DNA of 5,104 nucleotides from JAGOPO01 sp038065515 (lineage in GTDB: Bacteria; Patescibacteriota; Minisyncoccia; 2-02-FULL-40-12; GWA2-44-9). Within the stretch, counting starts at the first letter, position 1. Every line of letters begins with the position of its first letter. A model generated the notes under the pieces. That model searched no databases. It was not told where the DNA came from and saw only the letters and a list, made by a program, of their open reading frames with translations. The DNA lies in assembly GCA_038065515.1 (NCBI GenBank), contig JBBTQV010000053.1:1-5104 (forward strand), given 5' to 3'. Shown in pieces: positions 4,811 through 5,104 of the stretch. Position numbers and translations under genes: made by a program.

Positions 4811-5104
4811 TTATCGCTTCACAAAACGCGTCTTGATAGGAAGCTTGTGCGCCGCCAAACGAAGCGCCTCGCGCGCAACCTGCTCGGTAACCCCGTCAAC
4901 CTCAAACAGCATACGGCCGGATTCCACTACCGCCACGAAGTGACTCAATGCGCCGCGTCCGCCTCCCATGCCGACTTCCGCCGACTTGGCGGTGCGGGGC
5001 TTGTCCGGGAACACGCGAGTCCAAATCTTTCCGCCGCGCGCGAACAAACGGGACATTGCGCGGCGTGCAGATTCCAGTTGGTTCGCCTTCACCCATGAGC
5101 TCTC
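4811..5104 (-). CDS. rplP: 50S ribosomal protein L16 (uL16), C-terminal part (5' end outside window)
   Basis: L16 lies next to the A-site and peptidyl transferase centre and helps position the aminoacyl-tRNA acceptor arm. The visible 97 codons are the C-terminal two thirds of a protein of about 137 residues; the frame is open to the window edge, and a GTG at 5092 is an internal valine, not a start. Family parts (numbered from the first visible codon) are WVKANQLESARRAMSR (4-19), GGKIWTRVFPDKP (24-36), MGGGRGA (46-52), SGRMLFEVDGV (62-72) and the end LAAHKLPIKTRFVKR. The glycine at visible residue 45 (codon 4970-4972, GGC) stands where most L16 proteins have arginine in EVRMGxGKG, the equivalent of E. 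coli Arg81. rpmC follows after 9 bases. Confidence 0.97.
   Translation of the reverse strand, partial: ESSWVKANQLESARRAMSRLFARGGKIWTRVFPDKPRTAKSAEVGMGGGRGALSHFVAVVESGRMLFEVDGVTEQVAREALRLAAHKLPIKTRFVKR

Noticed and set aside
5090..5092. GTG as the start of L16
   Set aside because: The frame continues upstream to the window edge with residues ESSW that fit internal L16 sequence, so this codon is an internal valine.
4448..5098. Plus-strand open frame (216 codons) antisense to rpsQ, rpmC and rplP
   Set aside because: It covers three conserved genes in antisense. Its hydrophobic start is the complement of the Lys/Glu-rich S17 sequence, a common artefact.
1..5104. A novel defence, mobile or CRISPR-like system
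   Set aside because: Coding density is almost complete with universal ribosomal genes, and I see no repeats, integrase-like genes or unexplained stretch longer than 44 bases.

Overview
The whole window is one gene-dense, minus-strand ribosomal protein cluster: the end of the S10-type operon running into the spc-type operon. In transcription order (right to left here) it reads rplP (L16, 5' end cut off by the window), rpmC (L29), rpsQ (S17), rplN (L14), rplX (L24), rplE (L5), rpsN (S14), rpsH (S8), rplF (L6), rplR (L18), rpsE (S5), rplO (L15), secY (only the first 116 codons). All 13 are recognisable at protein level and none is broken. No plus-strand gene, RNA gene, mobile element or CRISPR array is supported.

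The organism is probably a member of the Candidate Phyla Radiation (Patescibacteria). rpmD (L30), which normally lies between rpsE and rplO, is absent: only 9 bases separate the two genes, and loss of L30 is a known trait of that group. The L15 core has the GRGGKRGTTSG...GTKGQKSRAG form I associate with the same group, S14 is the short zinc-ribbon type, and S5 carries a long low-complexity N-terminal tail. Base composition looks moderately GC-rich. All 12 visible stops are TAA (10) or TAG (2), but no gene contains an in-frame TGA, so the standard bacterial code fits. I cannot name a lineage below the radiation.

The layout is very tight. Gaps between genes are 3 to 22 bases with no overlaps, except for 44 bases between rplX and rplE. 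That gap holds a good sigma70-like promoter candidate whose predicted start point lies almost on the rplE ATG. None of the 12 visible start codons has a convincing Shine-Dalgarno sequence, so expression probably relies on translational coupling or SD-independent initiation.

The products work together. L5 and L18 (with L25 or 5S rRNA partners elsewhere) form the central protuberance, L16 and L6 lie near the tRNA and factor-binding sites, L24 and L29 surround the exit-tunnel side, S5, S8, S14 and S17 build the small subunit, and SecY is the membrane channel that receives nascent proteins. I found no previously undescribed system. The points most worth a second look are the possible leaderless rplE promoter, the lack of SD sites, the loss of the L16 arginine equivalent to E. 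coli Arg81, and the S5 tail.
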